Shown here: positions 51,542 through 60,811 of the stretch, piece by piece
Layout: each line of letters starts with the position of its first letter
Position numbering within the stretch: position 1 is the stretch's first letter
Assembly: GCA_024958655.1 (NCBI GenBank)
Contig: JANWUR010000015.1
Coordinates: 1-64,000 of the forward strand
Reading direction: 5' to 3'
Origin: Cyanobium sp. FGCU6
Lineage (GTDB): Bacteria > Cyanobacteriota > Cyanobacteriia > PCC-6307 > Cyanobiaceae
Length of the DNA: 64,000 bases
Position numbers and translations under genes: made by a program
The notes under the pieces: generated by a model
Told to the model about the DNA's origin: nothing
Databases searched by the model: none
Seen by the model: the letters and a program-made list of their open reading frames with translations, nothing else

Positions 51542-53107
51542 TCAGGGAAGCGTTGCCCAGTCGGCGGCGTTGAGGTCGGGGAACAGTCCGTCCTCGCGGC
51601 GCACCGCCGTCAGCCAGTCGTCCCGCAGGGGAGTGCCGCTCTCGATCGCCTGCATCAGCCGCCAGAAGCGATCGAGATGGCGGTGAATGCGCTCCCTGGC
51701 CAGCTCGGTGGTGGTGCCGGCCCGCAGGATGAAGCTCCAGTCGGAGCTCTGGGCCAGGAGGAGCTCACGGCCCGCCTGGGTGAGCCAGCTCCGCTGTTCC
51801 GTGCTGCCCACGCCGCGGTTCACCCTGCGCACCATCGCCCGGGCGGCCCGCTGCCATTCCGGCACCACCCAGGCGTTCGTTTCATTCAGCCAGTAGTCGT
51901 GGTAGCCGCCACTGCCCCAGCTGGAAGGGGAGGGATGGCACACCTGCAGCGATCCCACCCCGTCGAGCACATCGCGCAGATGGGTGAAACTCACCCCGCA
52001 GGCTGGCCCCTGGCGGAACAGCTCCGCCAGGAAGGTCGGTCCCTCGAACCACCAGTGGCCGAACAGCTCGGCATCGAACGGGGCCACCAGCAGCGGCGGC
52101 CGCTCGATCGTGGCCGCCAGGGTCTGCAACTGGCGGCTGCGCCCTTCCAGATAGTCGGCAGCGTGCTCCCGGATGCGCGCGGCGGCCACCGCCGGCGCGT
52201 AGGGCAGCTTGGCCTCCAGCGGCGAGCCCGGAGCGCTCACCCGATGCAGCTTCAGGCCGAGGGGGCGGCGGCTGCGGATCCCCTTCCCCTGCAGAACGTC
52301 CTCCGGCAGATCCCAGCCCAGGTCGCGGTGGAACTCGCGGTAAGCCCCATCTCCCGGATACCCCTGGCTGGCGCTCCACACCGGCAGGGTCGACTCACTG
52401 TCGCGGCCGAAGAAGGCCACACCGGCCGGCGAGCAGACCGGCGCGTAGACGCCGTAGCGGGGCCGGGGGAGGGCATGGAGCAGGCCATGGCCGTCGAGGA
52501 GGGTGTAGCGCAGGCCGCAGCTGGCGAGGGTGCGGTCGAGGCCCTCGTAGTAGGCGCATTCCGGCAACCAGATGCCCAGGGGGCGCTCCCCGAGCAGCCG
52601 CCGGTGCTCGCGGATGGCCGTGAGCAGCTGGGCCCGCACCGCCTCCGGACAGTCGCGCAGCAGGGGCAGGTAGCCGTGCGTGGCAGCGCAGGTGATCAGA
52701 TCGACGATCCCGGAGCGCTGCAGCCGCTGGAAGCGGGGCAGCAGGTCGCCGCCGACGGCCTGCCAGCGGGCCAGCACAAGGCCCAGCTGGGTTTCCAGAT
52801 GGCGGGCCGCCGGCGCAAGCTCCGCGGGGGCGAGGGCGAGCAATTCGATCCGCAGCTCCAGCCAGGGGGCGAAGCGGCGGTTGAGGTCGGCGTCGCTCAG
52901 CAGCGACAACAGGGTGGGGGAGAGTCCGAGCGTTAGGCGCGGCGTCTGGGCGGGATCGGCCGCGGCAGCCTCCAGCACCTCCAGCAGCGGCAGGTAGCAC
53001 TCCTGAAGGGCCTGGAAGTACCAGTCCTCCTCCAGCGACCCGGGTTCCCCGCTGCGCACGTAGGGGAGGTGGGCGTGCAGCACCAGGGCCAGATCGCCCG
53101 AAGCCAT
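51542..53107 (-). CDS. GH57 family 1,4-alpha-glucan branching enzyme
   Basis: 521 residues, a normal GH57 length. N-terminal motif ALVLHAHLPYVR, the catalytic glutamate E183 in GIWLPECAYYEG and the general-acid aspartate D345 in APFDAELFGHWW are present, with WFEG following. The C-terminal helical domain (NAWVVPEWQRAARAMVRRVN) is typical for branching enzymes of the 1,4-to-1,6 type. It makes the branch points of glycogen and acts in the cytosol. ATG at 53107 fits the conserved start. Divergent from the NYN protein gene, with starts about 60 bases apart. Confidence 0.9.
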   Translation of the reverse strand: MASGDLALVLHAHLPYVRSGEPGSLEEDWYFQALQECYLPLLEVLEAAAADPAQTPRLTLGLSPTLLSLLSDADLNRRFAPWLELRIELLALAPAELAPAARHLETQLGLVLARWQAVGGDLLPRFQRLQRSGIVDLITCAATHGYLPLLRDCPEAVRAQLLTAIREHRRLLGERPLGIWLPECAYYEGLDRTLASCGLRYTLLDGHGLLHALPRPRYGVYAPVCSPAGVAFFGRDSESTLPVWSASQGYPGDGAYREFHRDLGWDLPEDVLQGKGIRSRRPLGLKLHRVSAPGSPLEAKLPYAPAVAAARIREHAADYLEGRSRQLQTLAATIERPPLLVAPFDAELFGHWWFEGPTFLAELFRQGPACGVSFTHLRDVLDGVGSLQVCHPSPSSWGSGGYHDYWLNETNAWVVPEWQRAARAMVRRVNRGVGSTEQRSWLTQAGRELLLAQSSDWSFILRAGTTTELARERIHRHLDRFWRLMQAIESGTPLRDDWLTAVRREDGLFPDLNAADWATLP

Positions 53108-53164
53108 GGCCCTCCAGCGGCGATCGCACTGTAGGCGCAGCTTCTAGGGTGTTCGGAAGATCCG

Positions 53165-53734
53165 GTGGCCCCTCCTCCGATGCAGCGGGTTCTGGCGGTC
53201 GATGGCCACAGCATGTTCTATGCCCAGCAGAAGATGGGCTGGTTCTTCGATCCGAGGCGGCTGCTGGAACTGGCGGCCGAGCCGGAGGGTACGGAGCTGG
53301 CCAGCGCCTTCTGGTACGCGGGCCTGAAGGATCCGTCGGATCAGCGGCCGTTCCGCGATGCGCTCACCAGCCTGGGCTTCACGGTGCGCACCCGCCCTCT
53401 GAGGGAGCTTCAGCCCGCCGGCGGCGGTTCGCCGAGCGAGGGCGAAGGGCGACAGTTCGCCCGCGCCAACCTCGACGTGGAGATCGCCATCGACCTGATG
53501 GCGGTGGCCCATCGCTGCCAGGAGGTATGGCTGCTCAGCGGCAGCCGCGATCTCGAGCGGCTGGTGGAGGTGCTGCGGGCCCGGGGCCTGCGGATCGTGC
53601 TGCTCAGCACCGATGGCATGGTGGCCCGGGAGTTGCGCAACGCGGCCGATCGCTTCGTGGATCTGGCGTCCCTGCGGCCGCGGCTGGAGCGCTCCGAGGC
53701 CCTGCAGGCCCCGGTGTTCAGCCGCAATCACTGA
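53165..53734 (+). CDS. NYN domain protein (LabA-like)
   Basis: 189 residues from a GTG at 53165 (ATG at 53180 possible). NYN fold: first aspartate motif RVLAVDGHSMFYA, then FWYAGLK, a DIAI-type segment VEIAIDLMAVAHR and a terminal VWLLSGSRDLERLVEVLRARG with the second acidic site. NYN domains are PIN-like nucleases; in cyanobacteria the LabA/LalA proteins of this fold act in circadian output. Here only the domain is certain. Soluble. A gap of about 70 bases separates it from leuA. Confidence 0.75.
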   Translation: MAPPPMQRVLAVDGHSMFYAQQKMGWFFDPRRLLELAAEPEGTELASAFWYAGLKDPSDQRPFRDALTSLGFTVRTRPLRELQPAGGGSPSEGEGRQFARANLDVEIAIDLMAVAHRCQEVWLLSGSRDLERLVEVLRARGLRIVLLSTDGMVARELRNAADRFVDLASLRPRLERSEALQAPVFSRNH

Positions 53735-53803
53735 GGCGCGGACCCGGGGCGGGGCTGGCCCTAGGATACTGCTTACTCATAGTCATTTCGCTTAGGCATT
53801 CCG

Positions 53804-55429
53804 ATGGCCCGCGATCCCGGTCGGGTACTGATCTTCGACACCACGCTCCGCGATGGCGAACAGTCGCCCGGCGCCAGCCTGAACCTCGAGGAGAAGCTGG
53901 CCATCGCCCAGCAGCTTGCCCGTCTCGGCGTCGACATCATCGAAGCCGGCTTCCCCTTCGCCAGCTCCGGCGATTTCAACGCCGTGCAGCGCATCGCCGC
54001 CAGCGTCGGCACCCCGGACGGCCCGGTGATCTGCGGCCTCGCCCGCGCCGCCGCCGGCGACATCAAGGCCTGCGCCGAGGCGGTCGCCCCCGCCGCCCGC
54101 CGCCGCATCCACACCTTCATCGCCACCAGCGACATCCATCTCGAGCACAAGCTGCGCAAGAGCCGCGCTGAGGTGCTCACCATCACCCGCGAGATGGTGG
54201 CCTACGCCCGCTCCCTCGTCGACGACGTCGAGTTCTCCTGCGAGGACGCCGGCCGCAGCGATCCGGCGTACATGCATCAGGTGATCGAGGCGGCGATCGA
54301 AGCCGGCGCCACCACGATCAACATCCCCGACACCGTGGGTTATGCCACCCCGGCGGAATTCGGCGCGCTGATCGCCGGCATCAATGCCGCCGTGCCCAAC
54401 ATCGATCGCGCCGTGATCTCCGTGCACGGCCACAATGACCTCGGCCTGGCGGTGGCCAACTTCCTGGAGGCTGTGAAAAACGGCGCCCGCCAGCTCGAGT
54501 GCACGGTCAACGGCATCGGCGAGCGGGCCGGCAACGCCTCGCTCGAGGAGCTGGTGATGGCGCTGCACGTGCGCCGCAGCTATTTCAATCCCTTTCTCGG
54601 CCGGCCGGCCGACAGCAGTGAGCCGCTCACCGGCGTGCGCACCGAGGAAATCACCAAGACCTCCCGCCTGGTGAGCAACCTCACCGGCATGGCGGTGCAG
54701 CCCAATAAGGCGATCGTGGGGGCCAACGCCTTCGCCCACGAATCCGGCATCCACCAGGACGGCGTGCTCAAGAACCGCCTCACCTACGAGATCATCGATG
54801 CGCGCACCGTCGGCCTCACAGACAACCGCATCTCGCTGGGCAAGCTCTCCGGCCGCAGCGCCTTCCGAGCCCGACTCGAGGAACTGGGCTACAGCCTCGA
54901 AGGGGAGGATCTCAACGACGCCTTCATCCGCTTCAAGGAGCTCGCCGACCGCAAGCGGGAGATCACCGACCGGGATCTCGAGGCGATCGTCAGCGAGCAG
55001 GTGCAGCAGCAGGGGGCAGCCACCTTTGTGCTCAAGGGCGTGCAGGTGAGCACCGGCACCGGCCTGCGGCCCACCGCCACCGTCACCCTCGCCGGTCCCG
55101 ATGGCGAAGAGCGCACCGAAGCGGCGCTCGGCACCGGCCCGGTGGATGCCGTCTGCCAGGCCCTCAACCGCCTGGCCGGTGTCCCCAACGAACTGATCGA
55201 GTTCAGCGTCAAATCGGTCACCGAGGGCATCGACGCCATGGGTGAGGTGACGATCCGCCTGCGGGCAGGCGGCGTGCTCTATTCCGGCCATTCCGCCGAC
55301 ACCGACATCGTCGTGGCGGCGGCTCAGGCCTTCGTGAATGCCCTCAACCGCCTGGTGGCCGGCAGCCAGCGCGCCCCCCTGCATCCGCAGAAGACCCCCC
55401 TGCCGCTGGCCGATCTGCCGCGGGTATGA
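53804..55429 (+). CDS. leuA: 2-isopropylmalate synthase
   Basis: 541 residues, full length. The TIM-barrel starts [18 protein letters not shown], with metal-binding histidines in [33 protein letters not shown], and the regulatory C-terminal LeuA dimer domain with [14 protein letters not shown]. It condenses 2-oxoisovalerate with acetyl-CoA in leucine synthesis and is feedback-inhibited by leucine in other organisms. ATG 53804. The stop overlaps the start of a small membrane-protein gene (ATGA). Confidence 0.95.
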   Translation: MARDPGRVLIFDTTLRDGEQSPGASLNLEEKLAIAQQLARLGVDIIEAGFPFASSGDFNAVQRIAASVGTPDGPVICGLARAAAGDIKACAEAVAPAARRRIHTFIATSDIHLEHKLRKSRAEVLTITREMVAYARSLVDDVEFSCEDAGRSDPAYMHQVIEAAIEAGATTINIPDTVGYATPAEFGALIAGINAAVPNIDRAVISVHGHNDLGLAVANFLEAVKNGARQLECTVNGIGERAGNASLEELVMALHVRRSYFNPFLGRPADSSEPLTGVRTEEITKTSRLVSNLTGMAVQPNKAIVGANAFAHESGIHQDGVLKNRLTYEIIDARTVGLTDNRISLGKLSGRSAFRARLEELGYSLEGEDLNDAFIRFKELADRKREITDRDLEAIVSEQVQQQGAATFVLKGVQVSTGTGLRPTATVTLAGPDGEERTEAALGTGPVDAVCQALNRLAGVPNELIEFSVKSVTEGIDAMGEVTIRLRAGGVLYSGHSADTDIVVAAAQAFVNALNRLVAGSQRAPLHPQKTPLPLADLPRV

Positions 55430-55878
55430 CCATGAGCCGTGCGCTGCGTCAGCTGCTCCTCAGGGGCTTTGGCCTGCTGCGCTGGCTGATCTGGGTCGTG
55501 GGCCTGGGCTTTCTGTTGCTCGAGGCGCGCGAGCTCACGGCCCAGAGGCAACTGACGCAGATCACGGTCTTCGCGGTGCTGTTCCTGGTGGCGAGCTTCC
55601 AGCTCAGCACGGCGCGCTTCCTGGTGACGGGCCCTGATGCAGGCGAGGCCCCGACCGTTCTGCAGAGCGCCCTGGCGATGTTCGCCGCCTCGCTGTTCTC
55701 GGTCCTCGATGGCGCCCTCGATCAGATCTTCGTCCTGCTGCCCGCCGGCGCAGCGGGCAGTGCGGCGCCTCTCCTGCATCTCCTGAACTGGGCCGTCAAT
55801 CTTGTCTGTGTGGTTCTCGCCCTGGCCTCGATCGAGTTGTTCCTCGCCACGCTGCGCCGTCTGATCGCCCGCTTCTGA
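55426..55878 (+). CDS. Small membrane protein downstream of leuA
   Basis: 150 residues with about four hydrophobic segments ([14 protein letters not shown]-like, [50 protein letters not shown]) and a basic tail [13 protein letters not shown]. Translation may begin at the ATG overlapping leuA (55426) or the next ATG at 55432. The topology resembles PsiE-like proteins, but no diagnostic motif is visible. Operon position suggests co-expression with leuA only. Confidence 0.55.
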   Translation: MTMSRALRQLLLRGFGLLRWLIWVVGLGFLLLEARELTAQRQLTQITVFAVLFLVASFQLSTARFLVTGPDAGEAPTVLQSALAMFAASLFSVLDGALDQIFVLLPAGAAGSAAPLLHLLNWAVNLVCVVLALASIELFLATLRRLIARF

Positions 55879-56029
55879 AGCCGCACGGCAGGCTTTGGGT
55901 CTTCTCGCGAGGCTGCACTTCCCCGAGCTGGGGGCAGAGCCGCCCACCGGTACCGATCGTCAGCGACGCCGCCAGGGTTGCCGGACATGCGCAGCGGAAC
56001 GATCCAGCGCTTCGCAGCAGGTCTCAGCC

Positions 56030-57127
56030 TCAGGCCTGGGAGGGGCCAGAGCCCTGGGCAGGGCCTGCGGCCACATCCAGCTCAGCCAGCTCCGTCGCCG
56101 CTCCGCAGGCAGGGCAGTAGGGATAGAAGGCCGGGTGGTGGTGCTCGCAGCGCTGGCAGTGGGTCTGGATGCGCAGCCCGCAGTGCATGCAGAAGTCGGG
56201 CAGCGGGGCACCGGCCCCGGCGAGCGAGCGTTCGCAGCTGGGGCACTGGCGCCGGGCCAGGCTCTGCAGCGCCTTCTCATAGCGGATCTGCTGCAGACGT
56301 TCCTGCTGGGGGGCCTGCTGTTCTGATTGCTTGCGCTGCAGATAGGCCCGCAGCCAGCGCATCAGCGCCCGGCCGCCCAGGTAGGTGAGCAGCGCGCCGA
56401 TGCCGTAGCGGATGTAGGCGCCGAAGCTGGGCAGGTAGGGCACCAGTTCCACAAAGAAGGCGAACAGGGCGAATAGCAGGAAGCCCCACACGAAGGGCCA
56501 CTGCTCACCGCCGCGATGGCGTCGGAACAGGTGCACCGACAGCGCCAGAACGGGCAGCACAAATCCCAGACGGATCAGGAAGGCAGTCCATTGATGGCGG
56601 CTGAGGGCCTGTGCATACGCCTGCTGACCGCGGCGCTCCAGATCCGTGCGCTTTCGTTGCAGCGGCTCCAGACGGGCCTGCAGCGCCTGCTGCCGCTGCT
56701 CCAGCTGCCGTTGCTGCTCGGCCAGCTGGCGTTCCTGCTCCAGCCAGGCGTCGAGCTGGCGGGCCCGCTGCAGCACCTCGGGGTTCTGATCGCTCTGGGC
56801 GGTCACCGCCCGGGCCGCTCGCCAGGTCTCGAAGCTCTGGCGCTCGCGCTGCAGATTCTCCTGGGCAACGCCACGCCGGCGCCCCAACTCGCCGATCTCC
56901 ACCTGCAGCCGTTGCCGCTGCTCCTGCAGCGGAGCGATGCCCTCCTGCACGCTCCGCAGGGCTGAATCCTGGCGGAACTGGGCGAGTTGCGGCGCCCGGC
57001 TGAGCAGGGGCAGATCGGCGATCAGGCTGGCGCCCACCTGGATCAGGAACCAGGCGAACAGCACGGCGATCGTCCACTGACCGGCGCGCACCAGCCGTTC
57101 GGGGCCGCGGGATGGGCTGAGCATCAT
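56030..57127 (-). CDS. Membrane protein with long coiled coil and C-terminal zinc ribbons
   Basis: 365 residues from ATG 57127 (57124 alternative). A TM at about 21-40, then about 150 residues of coiled coil rich in E, Q, R (LQEQRQRLQVEIGELGRRRG, QQRQLEQRQQALQARLEPLQRKRTDLE), two further hydrophobic segments at about 175-200 and 205-225, and a C-terminus with cysteine pairs CPSCERS, CMHCGLRI, CQRCEHH, CPACGAA that make zinc ribbons. No known family. The layout suggests a membrane-anchored scaffold. It is divergent from the orphan permease gene, whose start is about 110 bases away. Confidence 0.65.
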   Translation of the reverse strand: MMLSPSRGPERLVRAGQWTIAVLFAWFLIQVGASLIADLPLLSRAPQLAQFRQDSALRSVQEGIAPLQEQRQRLQVEIGELGRRRGVAQENLQRERQSFETWRAARAVTAQSDQNPEVLQRARQLDAWLEQERQLAEQQRQLEQRQQALQARLEPLQRKRTDLERRGQQAYAQALSRHQWTAFLIRLGFVLPVLALSVHLFRRHRGGEQWPFVWGFLLFALFAFFVELVPYLPSFGAYIRYGIGALLTYLGGRALMRWLRAYLQRKQSEQQAPQQERLQQIRYEKALQSLARRQCPSCERSLAGAGAPLPDFCMHCGLRIQTHCQRCEHHHPAFYPYCPACGAATELAELDVAAGPAQGSGPSQA

Positions 57128-57234
57128 GGTGAAGCGACAACCCATGCTGATCAGCGCTGCCGCCTGGGTCACCCCGTCCTCTCCCCTCCCACCACCCGCA
57201 GGCAGCAGACTGGCCGGTGCAGCCTCCCTGCGCC

Positions 57235-58083
57235 ATGGCCCCGTCCGGCACCCGCCCACCCCGCTCGCCGTTGGCCACCGCGCTGCAGCTGGCGGCCCTG
57301 CTGCTGGTGGCGGTGCTGATGCTCCTGCCGCTGCTGTGGCTGGTGAGCACCTCGCTCAAGGGGCCCGCCGAGGACATCTTCACCAGCCCGCCGGCGCTGC
57401 TGCCCGCCCAGCCCAGCCTGGAGGCCTACGGCCGCCTGTTCGCCGCCCATCCGATCGGCAGCTATCTGCTCAACAGCACGATCGTCAGCGCCCTGGCGGT
57501 GCTGGCCAACCTGCTGTTCTGCTCCCTGGCGGCCTACCCCCTGGCCCGGCTGCGCTTCGCCGGCCGCGGACTGGTGCTGGCGCTGGTGGTGGCCACGATC
57601 CTGATCCCCTTCCAGGTGGTGATGATCCCCCTCTATCTGCTGATGGTGCAGATCGGGCTGCGCAACACCCTCTGGGCGCTGATCCTGCCCCAGGCCGCCA
57701 CCGCCTTCGGCATCTTCCTCCTGCGCCAGAGTTTTCTGGCGGTGCCGGTGGAGCTGGAGGAGGCGGCCCGCATCGATGGCTGTTCGCCGCTGGGGGAATG
57801 GTGGAACGTGATGCTGCCGGCGGCCCGGGCCGATCTGATCACCCTGGCGATGTTCGTGTTCATCGGCACCTGGAGTGATTTCCTCTGGCCGCTGATCATT
57901 CTCGACGACCCCGGCCTCTACACCCTGCCGCTGGGCCTCCAGCAGCTCGCCAGCAGCTTCTCGCTCGACTGGCGCCTGGTGGCCGCCGGTTCGGTGGTGT
58001 CGATCCTGCCGGTGCTGCTGCTGTTCGTGCTGCTGCAGCGGTTCATCCTGCCCAGCGCCAGCGGCGATGCGGTGAAGGGCTGA
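57235..58083 (+). CDS. Carbohydrate ABC transporter permease (MalG/GgtD type), orphan
   Basis: 282 residues from ATG 57235 (a GTG at 57217 is possible). Six hydrophobic segments with the conserved EAA loop LEEAARIDGCSPLGEWWNVMLPAA and the start LLVAVLMLLPLLWLVSTSLK. Sugar transporters of this type need a second permease, a binding protein and an ATPase, none of which is in the window, so the partner genes must be elsewhere. A glucosylglycerol/sugar transporter is likely in a cyanobacterium, but the substrate is not shown by the sequence. Confidence 0.8.
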   Translation: MAPSGTRPPRSPLATALQLAALLLVAVLMLLPLLWLVSTSLKGPAEDIFTSPPALLPAQPSLEAYGRLFAAHPIGSYLLNSTIVSALAVLANLLFCSLAAYPLARLRFAGRGLVLALVVATILIPFQVVMIPLYLLMVQIGLRNTLWALILPQAATAFGIFLLRQSFLAVPVELEEAARIDGCSPLGEWWNVMLPAARADLITLAMFVFIGTWSDFLWPLIILDDPGLYTLPLGLQQLASSFSLDWRLVAAGSVVSILPVLLLFVLLQRFILPSASGDAVKG

Positions 58084-58093
58084 GGCAGAGCGC

Positions 58094-58945
58094 TCATGCC
58101 GGGCCGTCACCCGGGAACAGCTTGCGCAGCCAGGCGGCCATCGCCGTGTTCACCGCCAGCAGATCCGCCACCGGCTGGTCGGTGAACGGCAGGGTGGGCA
58201 GGTAGCCGTCGGGGCCGAACTCCGGCGTGAGGGTCAGCCGGGCTCGCCCGCGGCGGCGCTGGTCGGCGGCGAACAGCTCCCAGCAGGCCCGGTGGGCCGC
58301 CAGCGCCTGCGCATGTTCCGGGGCGAAAGGATGGCTCACCTGCGGACCCTGGGCATGGCCCACCCGGGCATGGATGTGGTCCACCCGGGCGGCGATCGCC
58401 AGGATCGGCTCGAGATCCGGGGTCATCAGCCGTTCCGTGGCCACGCACCAGTGGCTGAGGTCGGCCGTGAGGCGCAGGCTGGGGAAGGCCTCCAGCCACC
58501 GGCCGATCCGCCAGGGATCGCTGAGGCTGCGGGAGCGGTGGGTCTCGACGCTCACCGGCAGCCCGCTGCTCTCCACCAGCGCCAGGGCCCGCCAGAAGAA
58601 CGCCTGCTGCCGCTCCCACGGCCAGCTGTCGCTGCCGGTGATCAGCGTCACCTGCAGGGGATCGAGCGCTGCGCACCCCTCCAGCTGCTCCGCCAGTTCC
58701 CAGAGGTGCTGCTCCGGCGTTCGCGCCAGATCGGGCACGTAGTCGCCGCCGCTCACGAGTTCCACCACCAGCGCCAGGCCGGCGTCGGCCAGGCGGGCCG
58801 CCACCTCCGGCAGCGGCAGGGCGGCCAGGGCAGGGTGGCGCAGGTTGGCCTCGAGCCCGTCGAAGCCGTGGCGCCGCGCCCGCGTGATCGCCTCCTCCAG
58901 GCTGCCGGCGAAGCCCCAGAGGCTGGTCAGCAGAACCGTTTCCAT
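58094..58945 (-). CDS. Sugar phosphate isomerase/epimerase-like TIM-barrel protein
   Basis: 283 residues from the ATG at 58945 (METVLLTSLWGFAG). AP-endonuclease-2/xylose-isomerase-like TIM barrel: ARRHGFDGLEANLRHP, LPVSVETHRSRSLSD, LRLTADLSHWCVATER and DHIHARVGHAQGPQVSH carry the histidine/glutamate metal ligands. The reaction and substrate cannot be read. It converges with the orphan permease gene and lies beside, but divergently from, the riboswitch-led guanidine operon. Confidence 0.75.
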   Translation of the reverse strand: METVLLTSLWGFAGSLEEAITRARRHGFDGLEANLRHPALAALPLPEVAARLADAGLALVVELVSGGDYVPDLARTPEQHLWELAEQLEGCAALDPLQVTLITGSDSWPWERQQAFFWRALALVESSGLPVSVETHRSRSLSDPWRIGRWLEAFPSLRLTADLSHWCVATERLMTPDLEPILAIAARVDHIHARVGHAQGPQVSHPFAPEHAQALAAHRACWELFAADQRRRGRARLTLTPEFGPDGYLPTLPFTDQPVADLLAVNTAMAAWLRKLFPGDGPA

Positions 58946-59055
58946 GGCACGAAGGTGAGGCGCCGGCACGTTCGCCGGCATGGGCCTGTGGTTCGGTAGC
59001 GCTCGGCACAGGGGGGGCGCCGCGGAGCGCCGAAGATCCAACAGCGGAAGCAGTT

Positions 59056-59166
59056 CCTAGGGTTCCGACCCCGATCCGGCCCTGCCGGCGTGGTGCCTGG
59101 TCCGAGAGGAGCTCACCGGTGCCTGCGGGTGTCCGGTTGCACGGAGGGATAAAAGCCCGGGAGACC
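59056..59166 (+). promoter_or_regulatory. Guanidine-I (ykkC) riboswitch
   Basis: The class consensus is readable in order: CTAGGGTTCCG (59058-59068), a variable stem, GGTGCCTGGTCCGAGAG (about 59092-59107), a second stem with CACCGG/CCGGTTG-type pairing, ACGGAGGGATAAAAGCCCGGGAGA (about 59141-59164). These are the conserved ligand-binding elements of guanidine-I riboswitches. The ATG of the guanidine hydrolase is about 30 bases further. Guanidine binding normally turns expression on. No Shine-Dalgarno-like AGGAG is visible between the aptamer and ATG, so control could act on translation or early termination. Confidence 0.92.
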
Positions 59167-59195
59167 GCTCACCCCCACCTCCTGCCCTTCCCCCC

Positions 59196-60386
59196 ATGAG
59201 CGAAGCCTCCGGCCCTGCTGGCGCATTCGATCGCCGCTTCGCCGGCGAGGGCGCCGCCGCCCTCGAGAAGGAGGCCCGGCTTCCCCTCACCGGCTGGCAG
59301 CAGGAGGTGGAGCAGGGCCACCGCTACGGCCTTGAAGCCGCCGAGAGCATCGTCGACCGGCGCATCTCCACCTTCTCGCGCGGCGAGCTGCCCCATTTCG
59401 CGGGCATCAACACGTTCATGAAGGCGCCCTACATCGAGGATGTGAACCGCGTCGGCGAGTTCGATGTGGCGATCGTGGGCGTGCCCCACGATTCCGGCAC
59501 CACCTACCGCCCCGGCACCCGCTTCGGTCCTCAGGGCATCCGCCGCATCTCCGCTCTCTACACGCCCTACAACTACGAGATGGGCGTGGATCTGCGCGAG
59601 CAGATCACCCTCTGCGATGTGGGCGACATCTTCACGATCCCCGCCAACAACGAGAAGAGCTTCGATCAGATTTCCAAGGGCATCGCCCACGTGTTCGCCA
59701 GCGGCGCCTTCCCGATCATCCTCGGCGGCGACCACTCGATCGGCTTCCCCACCGTGCGCGGCGTCTGCCGCCATCTGGGCGACAGGAAGGTGGGCATCAT
59801 CCACTTCGACCGCCATGTCGACACCCAGGAGATCGACCTCGACGAGCGCATGCACACCTGCCCCTGGTTCCATGCCACCAACATGGCCAATGCTCCGGCC
59901 GAGAACCTGGTGCAGCTGGGCATCGGCGGTTGGCAGGTCCCCCGCGAAGGCGTGAAGGTGTGCCGGGAGCGGGGCACCAACGTGCTCACGGTCACCGACA
60001 TCTGCGACATGGGGCTGGAGGCGGCCGCGCACTACGCGATCGAGCGCGCCACCGACGGCACCGACTGCGTCTACATCTCCTTCGACATCGACTGCATCGA
60101 CGCCGGTTTCGTGCCCGGCACCGGCTGGCCTGAACCCGGCGGTCTGCTGCCGCGCGAGGCGCTCAAGCTGCTGGAGCTGATCGTGCGCAACGTGCCGGTG
60201 TGCGGGCTGGAGGTGGTGGAGGTGTCGCCCCCCTACGACATCAGCGACATGACCTCGCTGATGGCCACCCGCGTGATCTGCGACACCATGGCCCACCTGG
60301 TGGTGAGCGGTCAGCTGCCGAGGAAGCAGAAGCCCGCCTGGATCAGCGACGTCTGCAACATGAACGTCGATCGCCAGTGGAGGTGA
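59196..60386 (+). CDS. gdmH: Guanidine hydrolase, nickel-dependent arginase-fold enzyme (GdmH type)
   Basis: 396 residues, close to the length of the cyanobacterial enzyme (Synechocystis Sll1077). Arginase/agmatinase metal-binding residues are H180 in LGGDHSIG, D205-H207-D209 in HFDRHVDTQE and D297/D299 in SFDIDCIDAGFVPGTG. The N-terminal extension of about 80 residues (LPHFAGINTFMKAPY) fits this clade. The enzyme cleaves free guanidine to urea and ammonia and needs nickel inserted by dedicated HypA/HypB-like chaperones, which are encoded directly downstream. It follows the guanidine-I riboswitch. Cytosolic. The family name is strong because enzyme, chaperones and riboswitch all agree. Confidence 0.9.
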   Translation: MSEASGPAGAFDRRFAGEGAAALEKEARLPLTGWQQEVEQGHRYGLEAAESIVDRRISTFSRGELPHFAGINTFMKAPYIEDVNRVGEFDVAIVGVPHDSGTTYRPGTRFGPQGIRRISALYTPYNYEMGVDLREQITLCDVGDIFTIPANNEKSFDQISKGIAHVFASGAFPIILGGDHSIGFPTVRGVCRHLGDRKVGIIHFDRHVDTQEIDLDERMHTCPWFHATNMANAPAENLVQLGIGGWQVPREGVKVCRERGTNVLTVTDICDMGLEAAAHYAIERATDGTDCVYISFDIDCIDAGFVPGTGWPEPGGLLPREALKLLELIVRNVPVCGLEVVEVSPPYDISDMTSLMATRVICDTMAHLVVSGQLPRKQKPAWISDVCNMNVDRQWR

Positions 60387-60389
60387 GCC

Positions 60390-60806
60390 ATGCATGAAGT
60401 CGACATGACCAGGTGCCTGCTGCTCTCCATGGGCGAATGGAAGCAGCAGCATGCGCCCCGCCAGCCTCGGGTCAGCACGGTGCATCTGCAGGTGGGTGCC
60501 TTCACCTGCGTTGAACCCGACCAGCTGGTGTTCACCTGGGAGGCGGCGGTGCAGGGCAGCTGGCTCGCCGGCGCCCGGCTGGCGATCGAGCCGGTGCCGC
60601 TGCTGGGCCGCTGCGTGCTGTGCTCCTCCACCTATGCCCCCCTGCAGGAGCAGGGCTACCGCTCCCCCTGCTGCAACCACCCGATGGAGGAGATCGTCAG
60701 CGGCCGCGAGCTGCGCATCCGCTCGGTGGAGTACGCCCTCGACGATCCGCCCGCCAACGCCTCCCTTCCCTCGTCGTCCACCTCCACCTGCGTGCCCTGC
60801 GCCTGA
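60390..60806 (+). CDS. ghaA: HypA-like nickel chaperone for guanidine hydrolase (GhaA type)
   Basis: 138 residues beginning MHEVD, the nickel-binding N-terminus of HypA (M1-H2-E3). Zinc site uses C75 and C78 (CVLC) and a second cluster at C94-C95-N-H97 in place of the usual CPxC, which is unusual. A hydrophobic helix and the end motif [12 protein letters not shown] match HypA. The start is three bases after the hydrolase stop with GGAGGT upstream. In Synechocystis the homologous GhaA assists nickel loading of GdmH. Its C-terminal 25 residues ([17 protein letters not shown]) are extra. Confidence 0.85.
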   Translation: MHEVDMTRCLLLSMGEWKQQHAPRQPRVSTVHLQVGAFTCVEPDQLVFTWEAAVQGSWLAGARLAIEPVPLLGRCVLCSSTYAPLQEQGYRSPCCNHPMEEIVSGRELRIRSVEYALDDPPANASLPSSSTSTCVPCA

Positions 60807-60811
60807 GACCG

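Noticed and set aside
53792-55384. Long minus-strand frame antisense to leuA
   Set aside because: Shadow of leuA; the plus strand carries all LeuA motifs.
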